NCBI GenBank assembly: GCA_011064865.1
Contig: JAAKFX010000001.1
Span: 1-35,994, forward strand
Length of the DNA: 35,994 bases
DNA from: Candidatus Anoxychlamydiales bacterium
GTDB taxonomy: Bacteria; Chlamydiota; Chlamydiia; Chlamydiales; SM23-39
Reading direction: 5' to 3'
Shown: in pieces, positions 32,427-35,994 of the stretch
How positions within the stretch are numbered: the first letter of the stretch is position 1
How the letters are laid out: every line of letters begins with the position of its first letter
Notes under the pieces: model-generated
Database searches by the model: none
What the model was told of the DNA's origin: nothing
What the model saw: only the letters and a program-made list of their open reading frames with translations
Translations under genes and position numbers: made by a program

Positions 32427-32762
32427 ATGAAAGAAAAAATACACCCTCCATATCAAGAAATCTTATTTGTGGATTCTTCAAATGGGCATAAATTTGTTTG
32501 TGGATCTACGCTGCAACCTAAAGAAACAGAAGAGTTTGAAGGTAAAACTTATCCTGTGTATAGAGTGCCGATATCATCTGCTTCTCATCCTTTTTTTACT
32601 GGTAGTAAACAATTTATTGATACAGAAGGTAGAGTTGATAGATTTTCTAAAAAATATGCTATGAAAAAACAGCAAACTCTAAAAGAGAAAGAAAAAGAAA
32701 AAGAGAACAAAGACGCTGCTAAAAAGAAAAAGAAAGTGACAAAAACTGCGAAGAAGAAATAA
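32427..32762 (+). CDS. rpmE: 50S ribosomal protein L31, type B
   Basis: A large-subunit protein bridging to the 30S head. 111 residues. HPPYQEILFVDSSNGHKFVCGSTL and YRVPISSASHPFFTGSKQFIDTEGRVDRF are typical of L31. The CxxC zinc pairs of type A are absent (one Cys only), so it is the zinc-free type B form. A Lys-rich tail of about 35 residues (KEKEKEKENKDAAKKKKK) extends beyond the core. The order rpmE-prfA-prmC-ffh is as in Chlamydia. The prfA ATG follows 6 bases after its stop. Confidence 0.93.
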   Translation: MKEKIHPPYQEILFVDSSNGHKFVCGSTLQPKETEEFEGKTYPVYRVPISSASHPFFTGSKQFIDTEGRVDRFSKKYAMKKQQTLKEKEKEKENKDAAKKKKKVTKTAKKK

Positions 32763-32768
32763 TTTTTT

Positions 32769-33833
32769 ATGGATGAAAAGGTAAAAAAACTTTTAGATAG
32801 ACTAAAAGAAGTTGAAACTCTTTTAGGCTCTAGCGATGTGTTTTCTGATCAAAAAAAATATAAAGAGCTATCTCAAGAATTTTCAAGACTATCTGAGCTA
32901 AAAGATGCTTGGAATTATTACACTAAAACAAATGATCAATTAATCGAAAATAAAGCTCTTCTACTTACTGAGAAAGATCCTGAATTGATTGAAGTTATAA
33001 ATGAAGATATTACAAATCTACAAAATGAGCTAGATATTGTAAAAGCGAGGATAGAGCTCATTTTAGTTCCACCGGATCCTAGAGATTCTAGAAATATTAT
33101 AATGGAGATTAGAGCGGGAACTGGAGGCGATGAAGCTGCTATATTCGTAGGTGATTTAGTTCGAATGTACCAATATTATGCTAATATCAAAGGCTGGATA
33201 CTCGAAACTCTCGCAACAACAGATGCTGAAAGAGGTGGATATAAAGAGTATATCATGTCATTATCTGGCTCTAATGTTTTTAGATTTTTGCAATATGAAG
33301 GAGGAACTCATAGAGTTCAAAGAGTGCCTACAACCGAAGCATCTGGAAGACTACATACATCAGCTGCAACAGTTGCTGTTCTTTTAGAACCATCGGGTGA
33401 TGAAGCTATAGATATAGATGAAAAAGAATTAAAAATTGATACCTATAGGGCATCAGGTGCTGGAGGTCAGCACGTTAATACTACAGATTCAGCTGTAAGA
33501 ATCACGCACCTTCCAACTAATATTGTAGTCTCTTGTCAAGATGAGAGATCTCAACATAAAAATAAAGACAAAGCTATGAGATTTTTAAAAGCTAAAGTAG
33601 CTGAGAAAAAAAGAATAGAAGAGGAGAAGAAAAGATCAAAGGAGAGATCTCAGCAAGTTGGAACAGGAGATAGATCTGAAAGAATAAGAACGTATAACTA
33701 TCCTCAAAATAGAATTACTGATCACAGAATCAACTTAACGGTTTATAATTTAGATCAAGTGATGGAAGGTGATATCGATGAGATCACAAATGCACTTGTA
33801 TCTTTTTATTATCAGGAAAAATTAAAATCCTAA
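32769..33833 (+). CDS. prfA: peptide chain release factor 1
   Basis: It recognises UAA and UAG and triggers peptide release. 354 residues, normal. The peptidyl-transferase-centre motif GGQ is at 232-234 (ASGAGGQHVNTTDSAVRITH), preceded by the codon-recognition domain (VQRVPTTEASGRLHTSAATVAVL). An N-terminal helical domain (LDRLKEVETLLGSSDVF) and the C-terminal RSERIRTYNYPQNRITDHRI block confirm RF1 rather than RF2, as there is no frameshift site. It is followed after 15 bases by prmC, whose product methylates the GGQ glutamine. Confidence 0.97.
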   Translation: MDEKVKKLLDRLKEVETLLGSSDVFSDQKKYKELSQEFSRLSELKDAWNYYTKTNDQLIENKALLLTEKDPELIEVINEDITNLQNELDIVKARIELILVPPDPRDSRNIIMEIRAGTGGDEAAIFVGDLVRMYQYYANIKGWILETLATTDAERGGYKEYIMSLSGSNVFRFLQYEGGTHRVQRVPTTEASGRLHTSAATVAVLLEPSGDEAIDIDEKELKIDTYRASGAGGQHVNTTDSAVRITHLPTNIVVSCQDERSQHKNKDKAMRFLKAKVAEKKRIEEEKKRSKERSQQVGTGDRSERIRTYNYPQNRITDHRINLTVYNLDQVMEGDIDEITNALVSFYYQEKLKS

Positions 33834-33848
33834 AATTTTTAAAATTTC

Positions 33849-34712
33849 ATGAAAATTTTCGATCAAAATAGCATATTATCTCTTATAAAATCGGCTATCT
33901 TATTTTTAGAAAAACAAAATATTCAAAATGCAAAAAATTCAGCTGAAGTTTTGCTCTCCGATATCTTAAAAATAAAAAAAAACGATCTTTATTTATATTA
34001 TGAAAACAAAGTTTCAAAAAAAGATATTGAAAAATTTCAAAAGCTAATTTTTAAAAGATCTAAAAAAGAACCTTTAGAATATATCTTAAAAAAGATCGAT
34101 TTTTATGGATGCAGTTTGGAAGTAAATAAACATGTTTTAATTCCAAGGGTAGAGACTGAAATCTTAGTAGATCTGATAGCTCAAAAGTTAGAGACAGAAA
34201 ATTTAGATAATAGAGTGCTTTTTGATATCTGCACAGGTTCTGGATGTATTGGAATTGCTCTAAAAAAAAGGTTTCCTAAACTAAAAGTTTTTGTTAGTGA
34301 TATTTCAAAAAAAGCTTTAAATGTTGCTAAAATAAATGCAAAAAAAAATCTTGTTAATATTTTTTTTAAATTAGGTGATCTACTCACCCCTTTTAAAAAT
34401 TTAAAAGCTGATTTTATTGTTTCAAATCCACCATATGTATCCGAAGAAGAATTTATGCATTTAGATGAAGATATAAAAACATTTGAGCCAAAAAAAGCTT
34501 TAATTGCAAAAGATAGTGGTTTAGAGTTTTATAAAAAAATTGAAAAAAAAATATTTCAATATGCTAATAAAAATGCTAAGCTTTTTTTTGAAATTGGATA
34601 TACCCAAAAAAAAGATATAATAAACATTTTTTCATCTGAAAAATATGTTTCAAAACAGGTAATTAAAGATTTTTCTAAAAAAGATCGGTTCTTTTTTGTT
34701 GAAATAGAATGA
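33849..34712 (+). CDS. prmC: release factor glutamine methyltransferase PrmC (HemK)
   Basis: It methylates the Gln of the GGQ motif in release factors using S-adenosylmethionine. 287 residues. An N-terminal helical substrate-binding domain (1-85) is followed by the Rossmann methyltransferase with FDICTGSGCIGIALKKRFP (SAM loop) and the catalytic N193-P-P-Y196 (VSNPPYVSEEE). The adjacent linker PLEYILKKIDFYG and LIPRVETEILVDL are PrmC signatures. It directly follows its substrate gene prfA and is probably in the same operon. Lys and Phe are enriched, in line with the AT-rich genome. Confidence 0.95.
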   Translation: MKIFDQNSILSLIKSAILFLEKQNIQNAKNSAEVLLSDILKIKKNDLYLYYENKVSKKDIEKFQKLIFKRSKKEPLEYILKKIDFYGCSLEVNKHVLIPRVETEILVDLIAQKLETENLDNRVLFDICTGSGCIGIALKKRFPKLKVFVSDISKKALNVAKINAKKNLVNIFFKLGDLLTPFKNLKADFIVSNPPYVSEEEFMHLDEDIKTFEPKKALIAKDSGLEFYKKIEKKIFQYANKNAKLFFEIGYTQKKDIINIFSSEKYVSKQVIKDFSKKDRFFFVEIE

Positions 34713-34751
34713 TTTATCAGGTATCCTATTTACAAATTTTTGGAAATAATT

Positions 34752-35994
34752 ATGTTTGATACATTAAGTAAAAAATTTCAAAATCTTTTCTCTAGTTTTG
34801 CTAAAGGTAAAAAGATATCTGATAGCAATATCGAAGAGGCTATCAAAGAGGTGAGATTTGCTCTTTTAGAGGCAGATGTGAACTATTCTGTAGTATCTCA
34901 TTTTGTACAAAAAGTTAAAGAAAAAGCTATTGGACAAGAGGTTATAAAATCTGTATCTCCTAAAGAACAATTTATCAAGATTGTGCATGATGAGCTAATC
35001 GATTTAATGGGAAAAGATGAAGCGAAGCTTAATCTATCAAATAAACCAGCTGTTATAATGCTTTGTGGTCTTCAAGGATCTGGAAAGACAACAACATCTG
35101 TAAAGATAGCACATTTTTTAAAAAACAAGCATAAAAGGGTACTTTTAGCAGCTTTAGATCTACAAAGACCAGCTGCTATTGAACAGCTAAAAAAATTAGC
35201 AAGTGATGCTAAAGTTGATGTTTTTTCATCTCAAGATGAAAAAAAGGTAAAAAATGTAGCAAAGCTAGCACACAAAAAAGCTATAGATGAAAAATATGAT
35301 GTATTGATTATTGATACAGCGGGAAGACTGCATATCGATGAAGTTTTGATGGATGAGCTTGCAGATATTAAGAAAATAACTAATCCTGATGAAGTTTTGT
35401 ATGTTGCAAATGCTACCTTTGGTCAAGATGCTGTAAAAACTGCTTTAGAATTTGATAAAAAGGTAAGCATCACTGGCTCGATATTAACAATGTTAGACTC
35501 CGATGCGAGAGCTGGAGCTGCAATTTCTATTAAAGAAGTTACTAATAAACCTTTAAAATTTGAAGCTACTGGTGAGAAAATAGAAGATTTTCAGATCTTT
35601 AATCCGAACTCAATGGCTGATAGAATTTTAGGAATGGGAGATGTAATTAATTTAGTTAGAAAAGCAAAAGAAGTTGTAGATGAGGTTAATGAAGTCCATG
35701 AAAAAATGGAAGAAGAATCTCATATTCCGAACAAAGAGACTGTTGAAGCTATAAAAGAAGCTGAAGATGGTGGTGGAAAAACTTTTGAGACTGTTGATGA
35801 GTTAATTGAAGAATTAGAGAGTGATATTGATACTTTGATAGTTAATGATAAGATACAATGGTTACTAAAAAGTTCTTCTGATATGTATAACTTTTTTTAT
35901 AAACAGAAAAGAATATTTTTGGATATTTGTATTTATCAAGCTGGAGGTCAAATTGAATATACAAGATGGACAAAAGAATTAGAAGAAGCAGAAG
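34752..35994 (+). CDS. ffh: signal recognition particle protein Ffh, atypical, cut by window end
   Basis: The GTPase that targets nascent membrane proteins to FtsY and the translocon. 414 codons are visible without a stop. The N domain (IEEAIKEVRFALLEADVNY) and G domain are clear: G1 GLQGSGKTTT (from residue 106), DLQRPAAIEQLKKLA, G3 DTAGRLH and the boundary GMGDVINLV (294 onward). Two features differ from the family: the G4 TKxD reads T246-M247-L248-D249, losing the Lys, and the VDAMTGQ block reads VANATFGQ. Residues 305-414, where the methionine-rich M domain should lie, show only a faint match (KTFETVDELIEELE) and few Met. Position after prfA-prmC is that of chlamydial ffh, so this is the ffh locus. 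Confidence 0.85.
   Translation, partial: MFDTLSKKFQNLFSSFAKGKKISDSNIEEAIKEVRFALLEADVNYSVVSHFVQKVKEKAIGQEVIKSVSPKEQFIKIVHDELIDLMGKDEAKLNLSNKPAVIMLCGLQGSGKTTTSVKIAHFLKNKHKRVLLAALDLQRPAAIEQLKKLASDAKVDVFSSQDEKKVKNVAKLAHKKAIDEKYDVLIIDTAGRLHIDEVLMDELADIKKITNPDEVLYVANATFGQDAVKTALEFDKKVSITGSILTMLDSDARAGAAISIKEVTNKPLKFEATGEKIEDFQIFNPNSMADRILGMGDVINLVRKAKEVVDEVNEVHEKMEEESHIPNKETVEAIKEAEDGGGKTFETVDELIEELESDIDTLIVNDKIQWLLKSSSDMYNFFYKQKRIFLDICIYQAGGQIEYTRWTKELEEAE

Overview
The window is very AT-rich (roughly 30% G+C by eye). Its housekeeping gene order points to a member of the phylum Chlamydiota. Three conserved chlamydial blocks are present: lptF/lptG-like genes beside tilS and ftsH; pnp-rpsO-tadA; and rpmE(type B)-prfA-prmC-ffh. 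It also has a chlamydial-length FtsH (910 aa), plus glgB, ligA and rplM-rpsI. Ankyrin, U-box-like and RING-like proteins, several with hydrophobic segments, suggest a host-associated intracellular bacterium. An ScdA/YtfE-type iron-sulfur repair protein hints at low-oxygen or nitrosative exposure. Placement below phylum cannot be read from the sequence; a low-GC environmental lineage is more likely than Chlamydia itself.

Layout. 1-4.8 kb (+): the 3' end of an unknown gene, then glgB overlapping ligA. 4.8-8.5 kb (-): two paralogous U-box-like/helical-repeat/membrane-tail proteins and an unknown 254-aa protein. 8.6-9.9 kb (-): miaB, followed by a C-rich, almost G-free transcript region that looks like a Rho-loading site. 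10.1-11.0 kb (+): rplM-rpsI, closed by a strong terminator. 11.1-12.4 kb (+): a hotdog acyl-CoA thioesterase and the di-iron repair protein. 12.4-16.7 kb (-): an lptF-lptG-like operon with an exported prolyl-oligopeptidase-family peptidase as third gene. 16.7-20.9 kb (+): tilS and ftsH. 20.9-26.6 kb: an accessory island with three ankyrin genes sharing a hydrophobic N-terminus (plus a decayed ankyrin remnant), a membrane RING-H2-like protein and a NADAR-family protein. 26.7-29.3 kb (-): rpsO and pnp. 29.5-30.8 kb (+): tadA and a MntA-HepT toxin-antitoxin pair. 30.9-31.6 kb (-): a rhomboid-like membrane protein without recognisable catalytic residues. 31.7-36 kb (+): a GT25 glycosyltransferase, rpmE-prfA-prmC, and ffh running off the end.

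How it fits together. Translation (rplM, rpsI, rpsO, rpmE, prfA, prmC, miaB, tilS, tadA), RNA turnover (pnp), DNA ligation (ligA), membrane protein quality control and targeting (ftsH, ffh), LPS export (lptF/G) and glycogen branching (glgB) form the conserved backbone. The accessory island sits exactly between ftsH and pnp, which are adjacent in Chlamydia trachomatis. It combines candidate host-directed modules: ankyrin binding, ubiquitin-ligase-like RING, and NAD/ADP-ribose chemistry. Together with the U-box pair at 4.8-7.7 kb, it is the most distinctive content here. The Ffh gene is also odd: its G4 motif and M domain do not look canonical. I saw no rRNA, tRNA, CRISPR array or insertion sequence.
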